DNA of 64,000 nucleotides, from positions 6,484,069 to 6,548,068 of the forward strand of contig LNAC01000031.1 of assembly GCA_002007465.1 (NCBI GenBank), written 5' to 3'. This DNA is from Ailurus styani (lineage: Eukaryota > Chordata > Mammalia > Carnivora > Ailuridae). A model generated the notes under the pieces. That model worked only from the letters and a program-made list of their open reading frames with translations. It did no database searches and was not told where the DNA came from. Of this stretch, positions 45,581 through 57,540 are shown piece by piece (within the stretch, counting starts at the first letter, position 1; each line of letters begins with the position of its first letter). The translations under genes and the position numbers were made by a program.

Positions 45581-47330
45581 TTTATCCAGATAAGAATAGA
45601 TGAATGAGAGAACAAAATACCAAAAGAGTAGCAGTGACCCCAGGAAAACATACACTAACCAAATCAGAAGAGACCCAAAAATGGGGGGGGGGAGAAGAAA
45701 GGGGGAAAAGAAGAAGAAGAAGAAATATATATATATATATATATATTAGACTGGTGAATTGAACACAGCCACACACTTGATTTTGGGTGTATTTTGGTCT
45801 GTTAGAAGAAAATACTTCCCAAAATTTTAAAGAAAGAAAAACTTATGTATATACACAAATAAGGGTAAACACGATGAAGGAATGGAATATGACTGTAAAT
45901 ATGAAAATTAAAAAAGATTCTAAAAAAGGAATTGATATGATAAGAAGTTGGTTGAACAAAGAAAGTAAAAGAGGAAAGAATGTGATCAGGCTGGAGACTA
46001 GAAAAAGCCATGCACTAGATTTAGGGTATATTTTGATCTATTAGAAGAAATTGTACAACCAAATTTTAAGGGAAAAAAAACCTATATGTATACAAAAAAT
46101 AAGGTTAAATACAATGAAGGGATAAAATATGGCTATAACAATAAAAATTTAAAAAGATTTTAAAAAGATATTGATAAAATAGTTAAAAAACATTAAAATA
46201 GAAAAGAGGGAAAAATAAAAAAAGAATAAGAAAAAAATAAGATTAACAAAATTTAAGTTGAAAGACTAAAGGATCATGGGAAAAAAGCCATGAAATCTAT
46301 GTGTTGCTTTCCCCTAGCTCTGGAGTTCCGTGGTTCTCATTGATCGGTGAACTTGCTCTTGGCTGGATGTTCTTGCTAGTCTTCTGGGGGGGGGCCTGTT
46401 GCAGTGATTCTCAAGTGTCTTTGCCTAAAGCGGAATTGCACCACCCTTGCCAGGGGCCGGGCTAAGTAATCTGCTCAGTTTTGGTCTTGCGAGCTTTTCT
46501 TCCCTGAACGGTTTCCTACAGCTTTGGAGGAGGAGAATTAAAATGGCAGCTTCCCAATCTCTGGTCCCGTAGGATCCAAGAACTTAAAGCCCCACTCCTC
46601 AGTGCGCCCTCAGAGAAAAGCAGTCAATCCCTCCTGTCTCCCTGGTCTCTGGCCGCACTCCAAGCTCACCTGGCCTGTAACTGAGCATTTCTCTCTTTGG
46701 TGCACGGCCCCCTTTGGAATCTCCAAACCCAGCAGATTCCTGCAGCACACTCCCATGCCGCTCCTCCAGGAGGAAGAAGGTGAGTCTCCCTGATCTGCCA
46801 CTTGTGGGGTCCCTTTTCAAAGAGCAGTGGCCCTACTGTGCCTTGGTTCACGGTTTATGGTAATCCCGAGGTGAGAGCCCACTGCTCGGCTCTGTCTCTG
46901 TAGTTGGCTTCCCCACTCTGGTGCTTGGGAGCTCTGCTGCACTCAGACACCCCTGGTCTTTCTGTGTCCCCGCGGGTCCTGATACCACAATGTCCCCACG
47001 AGGTCTCCACCCCCCTGCTTAGCCTCTGGAGCAACGTCCCTCAGTGGAGAAGACTTCTAAAAGTTCCAGTTTTGTGCTCCACTGTTCAATCACTTGCCAG
47101 GAGCCGCTCCCCACCCCCAGTCTATCTTCCTGTTACTTTGGATTCACTTCTCCACATGTCCTACCTTCCGGAAAGTGGTCGATTTTCTGTTCCTAGAATT
47201 GTTGCTCTTCTTCTCTTCTATCTCCTGTTGAGTTTGTAGGTGTTCAGATGGTTTGATAACTATCTGGCTAAACTCCTGGAACCTCACAATAATTGGTGTC
47301 CCACTCCTCTGCCATCTTGCTCCCACCCCT
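45581..47330 (-). promoter_or_regulatory. L1 5'UTR and internal promoter region
   Basis: About 1.75 kb upstream of ORF1. The ORF1-proximal part (45581-46290) is A/T-rich with a GA tract, an AT run and a 239-bp tandem duplication. The distal part (46300-47330) is GC-richer. At the very 5' end CAAGATGGC (reverse of 47311-47319) matches the YY1-type site found at the start of human L1, where it positions transcription. Promoter activity here is inferred from family knowledge. Confidence 0.7.
45748..46215. repeat. 239-bp tandem duplication in the L1 5'UTR
   Basis: Two adjacent copies: AGCCACACACTTGATTTTGG at 45767 recurs as AGCCATGCACTAGATTTAGG at 46006, and TATTTTGGTCTGTTAGAAGAA at 45790 recurs as TATTTTGATCTATTAGAAGAA, both 239 bases on. 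A further AAAAAGCCATGAAATCTATG near 46282 may be a third, short partial copy. Confidence 0.85.
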
Positions 47331-47430
47331 GGCTGTGAGTTTTGGAAGGCATATGTGAAGTGCCTAGCACTGTGCCTGGAAAATAGGGGTAATTCAATAT
47401 GCAGAAGTTAATGATGATCATTGTCATGGT
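47331..47430 (+). repeat. MIR remnant, part right of the L1 insertion
   Basis: GGCTGTGAGTTTTGG, GTGAAGTGCCTAGCACTGTGC and CTGGAAAATAGGGGTAATTC fit the last third of a forward MIR. It continues the piece at 40926-40995 once the L1 is removed. Confidence 0.75.
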
Positions 47431-48184
47431 TGCTTTCTCTCACAGCTAACAATGGTCATGGGTGCATCATTCTTCCTCTGGGCTGGCGAGTCTTTTTTCC
47501 TCCACTTTCATCTGTTACAGACTAGCATACTTGCTCCAAAGATCTTTCCTTCCTGTTGTATTCGTACCACAGCTGTTTCCTTCCCTTGTAACCAAGTACC
47601 ATTGTTCATAAGTAGACGCAGAGCACTTTTTTCTGATCTTTCCAGGGATCTAAGACTGTTTTAGAACTGTTTAGGTATGTGGAAAGGGAAAAGAGTAAGA
47701 AACTTAACCCATGAATTCACAAACAGGAGAAGAGGTTTGTAATGATCCCACTTCCCACCTACTTGGGTCCTGCCCCAGCCAGCAGAGCTAATTTCAGCTC
47801 TGTTTAGGAGGACAGTAAATATTCAGCTAACTCAGCTAACCACAGGCCACCAGACCTGGTTTGCTTGAGATCTCACCTTTGGCAATGGATTCTTCCTTGT
47901 CCTATAGCTGGGGCCTCCCCTTCTTTGACAGTTCCATAAGTTATATCTGTTCACTCTCTCCAACTGTTCTTCTCGAGAAAGGGGCTCTGCCCTCTGCTGC
48001 CTGTTCTCCTGCCTTCCAGCATGGTCGTTTAGAGCCTTGGCATGGCCTTTTGGAAGCATGGCGGCCCCTTGTCCACCTCATTTTCTCCCCTGCTCTACTT
48101 GTATCTCTCACTCACTATCATTGTCTGGCTGTTTTCCTCATGTCATTTGCAGCCAATGATGGCTCCAGTCACCTGTCCCATCCC
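47431..48184. other. Unique non-coding DNA, no gene seen
   Basis: C/T-rich DNA. The 113-codon plus frame at 47861-48202 ends as the L2 begins and has no recognised product. Part may be more diverged L2. Confidence 0.45.
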
Positions 48185-48690
48185 ATCATTATTGAATTTT
48201 AAGAAACATGCCTAGACACTGTGTTTTTCTTCTGACCTCACTTCCCTTGTCTCCCCCAATCCCTCAGGGTATTCTACCACACTGTCTTCATCAAAAAGCA
48301 CCCTACCCTCTCCCCCCACTGCCCCCTAACTTTGCACTTACTGTGCCCTCAGCCTGGAGGAGTCTTCTTCCAGAAAGTCACAAGGCTCACTACAACATGC
48401 CTTTCCATTCTCCATTCAAGTTTTACCTTCCCAGAAAGGCTTTCCTTGACCATCTCCCCACTCTCTATCACTCTGTAGGCCTTTTCTCTGCTTTCTTATT
48501 ATTTTTTCATTGAATCTTTAACTTCGGGATCTCGGATTATATTTTATTTCGTTTATTTGTTTATTATCTGTTCCTACCCCCTGCCTTTCCCAGAATGTAA
48601 GCAAGCTCCATGAGAGCAAAACTTTCCTCTGCTTTGTTCAGCAGGTACAGAGCCCAGAATCGTGCTCAGTGCATAGTGGGTGCTCCATGA
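48185..48690 (+). repeat. L2 remnant, 3' end
   Basis: Forward L2: CTCCATTCAAGTTTTACCTTCC, AGGCTTTCCTTGACCATC, TTTATTTGTTTATTATCTG, CAGAATGTAAGCAAGCTCCATG, AGTGCATAGTGGGTGCTCC in consensus order over 500 bp. Confidence 0.85.
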
Positions 48691-50719
48691 ATCACCCATC
48701 CTTTGCCAACACAATTCCATCATTCTTAATAACCTTAGTTGAATATTAATAAAATCAAACGTGCTAAGAATAAAGGAAAAATATTTTTTTTAAAAAAATA
48801 CTGGTTTTGAAGTATAGATCAGTAATTTTCTGTGCAATTTTGGCATCACCAAAGCTCTGAAAACAAAAAGCTCTCTTTTTTTTCTGGCAAATCCATTTGG
48901 TCCAAAACTTGCCCTGAACTTGAATAGTCTTGTGTATGATAGTTATTTATCTCACTTAATGTGAATATTCATGTATTTCAGTGCCAAAGTATCAAGGTGT
49001 TTGATTTTAGGATACTTCTCCATTCCCTTAATATAAAATGCAGTATATGCATCATACCAACCTTAACAACTGAAAAATTCTGAGTTTAGAATGTATCTAA
49101 GCCCCAAGGATTTCAGACAAGGAAGCTCAGAACAGTTTTGCAATTTTTCTCTTTTGTTCTCTTCTCAAAGTTATAAAGAGGGGAGAGAAAAGTAAAGAGG
49201 TGAAGAGAATTAGCACAGGGTAATACTGGGGAGTAGTTTGGGGGAATCGAGAGGGAGAAAGAAAGAATCGAGAGAGAGAAAGTAGAGAGAAAGAAAGGCT
49301 GCATTTATGAGTAGCTTTAGGGAATGTTAAGAGGATTTTTAAGGAAGTAGATCTGTTGCATATTATGCAATGCAATTCTCCTATGCTACTAGCTCCAGAC
49401 CTACAATAAAAACTGTCATTATTTTTTAGTGCCTCTTACACTTAGATTTTTATTTTGGATGCATCCCTGAGCTGAGATCAAGTTCAAAACATCCAGCACA
49501 TTTCTTGTTCCATGAACATTCATAAGAAATTGCATATCTGTTACTAGTTTATACTGAAATGTGAAAACTTCATTATATTCTTATTCTGAGAGTTCTTTTC
49601 TTTTCAGAGCACAGGAATATGGATAGGTTCTTACCAGAATATTAAAGAAACTATTTGGGCAGCTAAAAGATTAATCAAATTAATATCAGACATTGAATAG
49701 CAGGTTGAAGATATTTTGGGCTGGTATTCAAATATTAGACAGTTGTATTGGGTAGGTACTATGCCAGGAACTTTCACATATGTCAAACTCTAACTCCTAC
49801 GGGAAACTGATGCTATTTGTTTCTCCTTGTGTTTAATCGAATGTTAGAATACATATATATTTTCTCTTAGCATGGAGTAGAGTGATTTTTTTTTTTATTT
49901 TTTGGCCATACAATGGTTACTTTCCTATTTGTAAACTATTAAGATGATTGAATTTGTCATTTTTCTTCTGGACATTTGGTAATATGTAAACATAGGCTTA
50001 ATCAGAGTTTATCTGATTTGATAAGAAATTGTCAAAAATTTTTCTCCGTGGTTAAAACAGTTATATTCTACTTTGTAATGCTTTGTTTGTTTCTACTTTA
50101 TGGTGTGGTAAACAGGAATTTCAGGGCCCTGATCTTTTAGTGGGCCTTTCCTGCCTTGCCCTGAGCAGAGTATATTGCCTGTGGGTGAAGATAAGAAGGG
50201 AAGGATCTATGCTAGGAGAATTAGGTTCCCCCACTACCAGTGAGAGACCACACCATGTGAGCAGAGGAGCTCAAATGAAAAAGATCCGAGTTTCTGAAGC
50301 TGGTGGTGTCTTGATAATTGTAGAGAACTGTTTTAAATTAATTTTAGTTGGTATATTAGAAAATACAAAAATTTGATATACTGGTGGCAGCCACACTATG
50401 GTTAATTTATATAATGTGACAAGAAAACTAGCATTTGGAAACAAATTGGTAATTATTGAAGTAATTTTTGCATCTCTTTTCACTCTGTCTTGGGGAATTA
50501 GCTTTTGGGTATTGCCTAGGTAACAGTATTTCAATTTCATTCAAAATGATCACTATTATGATAGTAAAGATCAAATTTCATTAAATCTAGACACATAGTA
50601 CTTTTCATTTTAAAAACTCAAACTCATTTCTTTTTCTTAAAGGAATATTCAGTATCATTCAGTACTAAAAATCATAATGCTAATAACAAATTTTTTCCCA
50701 TAAGCTTGAAAGATACTAA
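48691..50719. other. Unique non-coding DNA, no gene seen
   Basis: AT-rich, no recognised repeat. A purine-rich tract (GA words) lies at 49170-49300. A 97-codon plus frame at 50083-50376 is unrecognised. Confidence 0.5.
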
Positions 50720-50960
50720 AAAATTATATTAAGTACATGCTCTGTGCCAGGTACTGTGAAAGGGGGCTTTAAATATATATATATTTTTAATTCTCACAAT
50801 AGTCCTGAGAGATGGAAATTATTAAACTCATTTTGCAGATGCGAAAATTGAGGCTTAGAGACATAAGGAACATGCTCAAGATCACCTGGATAGTCAGCGT
50901 GGATTCAGGATTTGAATGTGCGTGTATCTGTCAAAGGCCTTTGGAAACTTCCACAATTCC
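50720..50960 (-). repeat. MIR remnant
   Basis: Inverted MIR: CTCTGTGCCAGGTACTGTG, AATTCTCACAATAGTCCTGAG, CATTTTGCAGATGCGAAAAT, GATTCAGGATTTGAATGTG. An AT run at 50773-50785 interrupts it. Confidence 0.85.
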
Positions 50961-52441
50961 ATACTGCCTTCTCATTCCACGTAAACAAATGACGGTAGAT
51001 CACAGGAGCCATGACTGTGTTGAGTGTGATCCCAGAGGGAAGAAAAAAAGGGCTTAAATCCAGTTAGTGACAGGAGATGATGACCTATAAAATGTTCCAA
51101 TAATCTGTAAAATATGGGTGAAGTTAGAAAAGCTTCACAAGAGTTATAATGATGAACAGATACCTTGCAAAAGTTGCATGTGCTATTGCTAAGATTTAAT
51201 TATGTCAGTTTGCATATTTCTCTTAATACTTTCATTAGGCTTCTTTGAAGACCATGGGTATTCAGCAAAAGTGAGCTAGATTGGAACTTTGAGACTTGGT
51301 CATTGAGAATATTTGTCTTACATAAAAACCAGTGGTATTTGAAGATGAGGATCAGAGCAATGAATCTTCAAGCAGAAGTGAGTGGGAACATGTCACTCCC
51401 CTTCACTGCCACCTCCAATATCATAATGGAGGCAGGGGACCATGTGGTTTGAAAACAAAGCATCACTTGGTTCCACTGCTTTGACTCAATGAGAATAACA
51501 ATATTCATTTTGCTATGAATTTTAAAGAGACTTAAAAGAATGCATGAGATTTTGATACATACAAAAGAGGACATGAATTTAAAAAATGTGAAAGACACCT
51601 TGCTAGAGAGAACTTCTCATTCTTTTTAGATTGTTTGCCTTCTGATTTACTAGAGCATAGAGGCATAGACATTAGACTTGCTTCTAGTATGGGTCAATGA
51701 GAAAAACAGGGTGTCTCACTTATTACAGGAAGACTTTTATAAGATAAAATGTAATTTGAAATTTTGCACAAAATTGGTTATTTCTCCTGTAACCAAGGAA
51801 TCCATTTTGAAACCTCTAAGGACAAATCATGTACCTTCTGACAAAAGTAAAATGTTATCTGAACTATCTTTAATCAGCCTATTTGGACTTTCCTGTGAAC
51901 ACTTGGGTCATTTTTGTGGCTTTTGGTAAGTTTGGTAATAGTTCAGTAAAGTTCAGGCATTCAGTGTTTTCAAACAATTCATGATTTCTTCCCGCACAAT
52001 GTGGTTTTAAAATAGACATCAAATTTTTGCACAGCTCTCTGGTCTTTTCTGTTATCTTGTATTAAGTCTGGATGTATACTCAACTTCCTTTTCTCTTGTG
52101 GAATTGAGCTGCCTTTTATAAAGTGGAGACACCCTTTAAATATCTCCATTCTCACCCTGTCATTCCTAACGCCAATCTGTTTCCTTCACAATGGGTTATC
52201 ACACGGCTTTTTCTGAAGGGACCATGCCTTTCCACTCTCCATTTGAGAAGTAAAATAAAATATGTGTGAGCCATGTGATTAAGGAGGGGCAAAGGAAAGA
52301 ACTGACATTTACCGAGTACCTCTGATATACTGCTCAATGGCTGGGCATTCCATATGTAATCTTATGTGATCTAGGTAGATACTAGAAACACTACATCCGC
52401 TATATTTACATTATGATGGTATCAATTCAGTTCCAGGCTCT
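50961..52441. other. Unique non-coding DNA, no gene seen
   Basis: No recognised repeat; frames up to 83 codons, unrecognised. Confidence 0.5.
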
Positions 52442-52454
52442 TTGGAGCTACCTT

Positions 52455-52658
52455 TTTCTTTTTTTAAAAGATTTTATTTATTTATTTGACAGAGAGACAG
52501 AGAGATCACAAGTAGGCAGAGAGGCAGGCAGAGAGAGAGAGGGGGAAGCAGCCTCCCTGCTGAGCAGTGAGCCTGATGCAGGGCTCGATCCCAGGGCCCT
52601 GAGATCATGACCTGAGCTGAAGGCAGAGGCTTAGCTCACTGAGCCACCCAGGTGCCGC
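52455..52658 (-). mobile_element. Can-SINE, mustelid-type
   Basis: Reverse SINE with T-run, tail motif, GTAGGCAGAGAGGCAGGCAG, a GA-rich stretch and head ending CACCCAGGTGCCGC. The 13-bp TSD is TTGGAGCTACCTT at 52442-52454 and TTGAAACTACCTT at 52659-52671 (two mismatches). The AACCCACTGAG of the head reads AGCTCACTGAG, so it is somewhat older than the copies at 2.9 and 39 kb. Confidence 0.94.
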
Positions 52659-52671
52659 TTGAAACTACCTT

Positions 52672-53089
52672 CTGAAGAAAATGTTTGTGATTTGGTTTGT
52701 GTGCAGTTAAGAGAGAGAATGTGTTTGTTCTAGTTGTGCATGTACACGTTGGCAGATCATGGTTCGTTAGTGCAATGGAAAGTGAGGGTCAGAGTGTCCC
52801 CAGAAGAGCTTTGTTTCTGGTGTTGATGCAGTAAGGGCCATGTGGATGTTATATGAAATCCAGAGGGAGCCTAAATCAGCGCTCAGCTTGGTGGGTGCTG
52901 CCTGGTGACTGATGACACATTGAATAGACAAGGAAAAAATTTGATACTTTAACCACCTAGTTAACTGGATGTTTTCTTAATATTCCTTGGTGCCTTTCCC
53001 AATAGTGATGACAGTTTCCCTTTAAGTCCATTCGTTAGAGCAAACCAAGTTAACCCAACTTTGGGCTCCCAGTCTGACTTGTTATGATG
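52672..53089. other. Short unique stretch
   Basis: No gene or repeat recognised. Confidence 0.5.
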
Positions 53090-53290
53090 TATGGGTATCA
53101 GGAGGCAGAGTAGTATTGTAGAGTGGTTCATTCAGGGTGCTGACCGGGGAGGGAAGCTGCCTGGGTAGGAATTCTGGTCCTCCCACACACTGCCTTTGTG
53201 ACCTTGGTTAAATCATTTAACCGGAAATATTCAGTTTTTTTCAGCTGTAAAATGAGTACAATAGCATCTACAGTTGTATGACTGAAACTG
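53090..53290 (+). repeat. MIR remnant
   Basis: Forward MIR: TAGTATTGTAGAGTGGTTCA (head), GCTGCCTGGGTAGGAATTC, TGCCTTTGTGACCTTGG, AGCTGTAAAATGAGTAC. Confidence 0.85.
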
Positions 53291-53422
53291 GTACATGTTA
53301 TATGTCAATTATACTTCAACAAAAAATATTTTATAAAAGCAAAATAAAAGGTAGCACCTATAATGCATGTAAAATACAACGCCCCATGCCTATTGTGTTG
53401 TTAGTGGTCAATTGGCATTGAT

Positions 53423-53499
53423 GTAATAGTAATAATAATAATAGTAGTAATAATAATAATAATAGTAATCAAAGCAAAATCAAATTATTATTATTATTA
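53423..53499. repeat. (AAT)n and (TTA)n facing each other
   Basis: An interrupted AAT/AGT run (53423-53468) is followed, 16 bases later, by (TTA)5 (53485-53499). The two halves are complementary, so the stretch could form a hairpin of AAT:ATT pairs. Confidence 0.85.
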
Positions 53500-54421
53500 G
53501 AAGAGCCTCGATGAGAATAAATCAACTCCATGATTTCAAGGAGGCAAGCTCTATTAAGATTGTGTCCTCTTAACTTCCCATATAATGATAATTTATGCAT
53601 TTTACAATCTTAATTGTCAGGAAACTTTTCCATATTTTTAGCCTAAATCCTCAATGCTATAGATAGGTTCTCATTCGTCTTGAACTACCTGTGGAGATTG
53701 TTTTCCTTAGAGTCTTCATTTTCTATAAAATTTTCTCCATCCTTCCCAGAAGGCCCAAATTTCATTAGATTTTTGGAGGACACGGAATGTAAGTTTAACC
53801 CTTGCAATAGCCTCACTGTAGTCTATTTTGGCACCTCAAATAAATTCTTTAGAAGAAATCTGTGCTCTTTCCCTTCATTTTTCATGGTCATTTTATAATG
53901 GAATGAGCCATATGGATTTAAGTATATCACAGAATCATTCCTTGGCAAGGGCAGTTTGCCTGAAAGACAAAGTTAAATCTATTTAATGGAATATTTTGGA
54001 AAAGAGACAAAGAAAAGTCATGTTGGGCCAAGATTTTGTTTTGGGCACATTTGGGGGACAAAGTTATTTTACAGGAGCTGGTTTTATTTTTCTTATTCTT
54101 TCCTTAATGTGGTTGCATAATTCATGTTCATGTTAAGTGTTATTAAAATAAATGTAACTATTTTAAATTTGATATGCACATAAATTCTTTTCTTTCAGTG
54201 GATGCATATATGGTTGAAAAATTTCACTGTGGGGCAATTCATATCAGTAGAGACAGATCTTATAAGATGTCTTCTTATTTCAGTCACAAATCAGAAGGGC
54301 TTCATGCTCTACCGTGAGGAAGACATGCACATGCATTATAAATTCTCTCATATTCTAGAAATTACAACCAGGAACTCCAGGTAGCTTCAAAAACTCTTTC
54401 AAATGAGCAAATACTATCAAC
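53500..54421. other. Unique non-coding DNA, no gene seen
   Basis: No recognised repeat; frames up to 72 codons, unrecognised. Confidence 0.5.
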
Positions 54422-54585
54422 CAGAGCTTTTCAAGCTTTAATGTGTGGAGGGATTAGCCAGCAGATCTTGTGGGAGTGCAGATTCTGATTTAGTAGGTCT
54501 GAGATGGAGCCCGAGTTTCTGCATTTCTAATAGGTCTCAGGTGATGCTAATGCTTTTGGTACTGGAGTAACTTTGAGTAACAAGA
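54422..54585 (+). repeat. MER5A (hAT-Charlie) remnant
   Basis: CTTTTCAAGCTTTAATGTG, GTGCAGATTCTGATTTAGTAGG, TCTGCATTTCTAATAGG and CTTTGAGTAACAAG follow the non-autonomous hAT element MER5A from near one end to the other. The outermost inverted-repeat bases have decayed. Confidence 0.88.
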
Positions 54586-55989
54586 CTGTGGGCTTCTACC
54601 CATCTCAGTTACAGGGTTTTCTGTGTCCAAAAAGTGGGGAGTGGGGACTAACTGAAGTCAGTCAAAAGGAATGAGGAAATAAGTGAGTCTCAGGTAAATG
54701 TGAGTCTCAGAATAAACACTTGGGTCACTATAATTCATGATATCTTTGGATAGCAAGTGGGTTTGAGTCAGCTCTTCTTCATCGTGGTTCCTTTCTTTCG
54801 TGGTTCATTATTCACTATTATTATTACTATTTTTTTTTTGCCTTTGTCATTTCTGTGTCTTGTTTCTTTGACAAAGAATGGGAAGACACTGAAAAAGCTG
54901 TTGATCTAGGGGGTTTCTGAGCTTAGAGAAAGAGAAAGATGTGGTTTTCCCAGGAAAATAGTAGATACAAGTCCTGAAATTTGGTGGGATCACTACAATG
55001 TTACAAACAAACATTACCTTCTATTATTATTATTTTATGCAAAAGAGTGCCTAAAATAATGGCAAGTATATAGGGGGTATCAAATATAGAATTTGCTGAA
55101 TTCCAGATTGGTGTAAGAATGGTCATTTTTACTGGGGAACAATTCTGAATGAGGAGCTGAGGTCTGTGGATTAAAAGGGGTAGGAGTGTGCCTGTCAGGA
55201 AAAAATATGTTGTTATGGCATCTCACTTCTCACTCAGCAGGGTTGGGGAGCTGTTGTAGTTTTAAAAGTTAGTTAAATACTGGCCTACGTTGTCCTTCAT
55301 ATTAAAGAGAGAAACCAAGCTGAGAATTATTACATATCAGAATTAGTTCCCAAAGGCAGTAACTTCAGAAAATGTGAAAAAACTGCTGTGTAACTCTCTT
55401 TAAGAATCAAACCAAACCAAACAAAACTGCTTGGTTCAACTTTGTTTAGAGTTTGGAAAAAAGATATACCCCTTTAAGAGTCTTACGGGAACAGGAGTAC
55501 ATTTTATAGCTTCAAAGGGTTCTGGAATGAATGATTAAAAAAAATATTGTCCAGAGCTCCTCTTGCTGTTTGAAAGAGAGGCTGCTCCTGTTTTTCACGG
55601 TGTACTGGGCTGCTTTCAGGGGATTGGTGGAAGATCGCCTCACAGTGTTCTTTGGCCAACTGAAAGGGAACTGTTGGTAGTCAAGTTATGTGAAAGAAAT
55701 AAAGAAGCATGTCTGTGCCAAGGAAGCACAGAGGGATATCTGTCTAGGAAGCTAAGACAAGACTCAGGGACTCTCAAGTCCTGCCTTTCCTTTGTGTGAG
55801 AATATGGGTTGAAAACTACTGTGGCAACTCCTCAGTCCAAGATGGTTGACCAAGTTGTCGCTAGCCATGAATCTCTAGACAAGTGGTGTCTTCTGTTGTT
55901 ATTATTATTTTTGTTTGTTTCAATGTGGAGGAAAAGCCAAGTGTTTTCGGTAAGGAAGCATAATATTAGGTTAAGAAATTTTGTATTGT
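54586..55989. other. Unique non-coding DNA, no gene seen
   Basis: No recognised repeat. Short TTATTATTA tracts occur at 54813-54840 and 55023-55036. A 78-codon plus frame at 55563-55799 is unrecognised. Confidence 0.5.
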
Positions 55990-56200
55990 TGTTTCAGCCT
56001 GCTATAGCAAAAATATAGACTGCCTGGCTTAAATAACAAACATTTATTTCTCACAGTTCTGGAGGCTGGGAAGTCCAAGATTGGCAGATTTGGTGTCTGG
56101 TGAGGGCTGGTTTCTTGGTTGATAGACAGCTGTTTTCTTGCTGTGTGCTCACATGGCAGAAGGTGCAAGAATCTCTCTGGGCGGGACGCTCTCCTGCTCA
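55990..56200 (-). repeat. MLT1A-like MaLR LTR fragment
   Basis: Inverted LTR 3' part: AGCCTGCTATAGCAAAAATAT, ACATTTATTTCTCACAGTTC, GGAAGTCCAAGATTGGCAG, TTTGGTGTCTGGTGAGGGC, GTGCTCACATGGCAGAAGG. It is the same LTR group as the fragment at 15545 but in opposite orientation. The right border is uncertain. Confidence 0.82.
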
Positions 56201-57304
56201 AGACTAAATTCCTGTGGAAGAGAGAGTCTGAGTGTTTGTAGCTAAAGATGGAGGGAGATGCTTTCTTCACCAGAGGCTTCATGCCTTGGGGGAACGGTAG
56301 TTCCCCAAGGCAAAATTGAGGTGCTACCATTAGAAGGGGGAGAGAGGTCAAGCTGGTAGAGAAACAGATGTACAAAGTTGGAATGAATAGGCAGGAGCTG
56401 AGAGGAGGGTTCTTCCCATCCCAGGATAGAGTTGAGTGTGTGATTTAGTTGTTGGGCTTGTCCCTGCTCAGTGCCTCTTTAACTGTGTTACCCCTGCGTT
56501 CAGCTTTCATAGGTGTTACTTTTCTGAGTGGGTGCAGTTGCTGAGGAGAAGCCGATCATTCATTTATTTTCTTGATTTTGTTTTGTATCCAGAGGCGTGG
56601 CCCTTGTAAGGAAAACTAAGGAAAGCTGCTAATACCCTGCTTAATGCTTCAATAAATTATATCCTAGTCAATCACTTCAAAACCATTTATTTCTCCTTCC
56701 TTCAATCTTTGTGTACGTGTACACATGTACACACACGCGCACACACACACAATTCTGGGAAGCAGGTCCAGACACCAAGGGGAAAAGATGGAAGGCAGTG
56801 AAAGTAGGAGTGTTTCTCAGGGCCACAGACGTATTAATCAGCAAAATAAAGGAGGGAAAATTGTGAATTTTTGTGATTCTTGACTCTTTACTCTCAATCT
56901 ATTAGTTCATAGGGATTAATGGCGTGGATTAGCTAATAGGATTTAGCATTATTGGCCCTGTTGGCAGGCTTCTAAATGTTTGACTCTGTTGATAAAGAAA
57001 ATGCTTTTTACTGAAATTCATACAATTTATTACTGCATGCTAGACCACAGGATGCATGCAACGTGTAATTGCAGAATCCTTCTTAAAAAACAGCAAATCC
57101 CCCTTTTTAAATTTTGTGTAAAGAAAATTATAAACAGTTTAGTTCTTTAGTTTAAAACAGAATTGTGGGACAGCTGTCTTTTGCAAACCTGTGACAATCA
57201 CAACAGGGGCATATAAATGGCATAATTCTCAGGGTATTTGGGGGGATATGTAGCCTCAATAATTTGAGTTTCCATCAGCCACTGGTGGCCGTCTCCCTTA
57301 GTAA
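56201..57304. other. Unique non-coding DNA, no gene seen
   Basis: An alternating purine-pyrimidine AC-rich tract lies at 56715-56750. The rest shows no recognised repeat. Confidence 0.5.
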
Positions 57305-57540
57305 CAAGGGCTAACATTTACTGAGCAGTTGCTATCTGCCAGGCACTAGGCTAAATGCTTTTTCACGACAAAGTTTAATTTCCACAAAAATCTTGAGATC
57401 TGTACTATTATTATCTCAGTGTTACAGATGATGAAACTGAGGCTTAAAGAAAAAAAAATAATATATAGGGGAGAAAGCCGGGATTTAGCCTCAGGGAGCA
57501 GTCAGACCTTTGCTTAAGTTCATAACCACCACACCACAGT
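57305..57540 (-). repeat. MIR remnant
   Basis: Inverted MIR, nearly complete: ACATTTACTGAGCAGTTGC, CAGGCACTAGGCTAAATGC, TTACAGATGATGAAACTGAGG, GCCGGGATTTAGCCTCAGG. An A-run at 57451-57459 has grown inside it. Confidence 0.88.

Larger units (their letters stand above)
40996..47330 (-). mobile_element. L1 with intact 5' end, coding-dead
   Basis: A carnivoran L1 in reverse orientation that keeps all parts in order: 3'UTR (about 41000-41266), ORF2 remnant (41267-44600), ORF1 remnant (44674-45580) and a 1.75-kb 5'UTR (45581-47330). Its right border, read on the minus strand, starts AGGGGTGGGAGCAAGATGGC, a typical L1 5' terminus. A TSD GGCTGTGAG at 40987-40995 and 47331-47339 brackets it. Deletions, stops and frameshifts disable both ORFs. 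Two single Ns lie inside (41430 and 42556). Confidence 0.93.

Noticed and set aside
46599..47239. Overlapping frames of 60-111 codons with GC-richer composition, as a gene with a CpG-like promoter
   Set aside because: The stretch is the 5'UTR of the L1, continuous with its 5' terminus at 47330.
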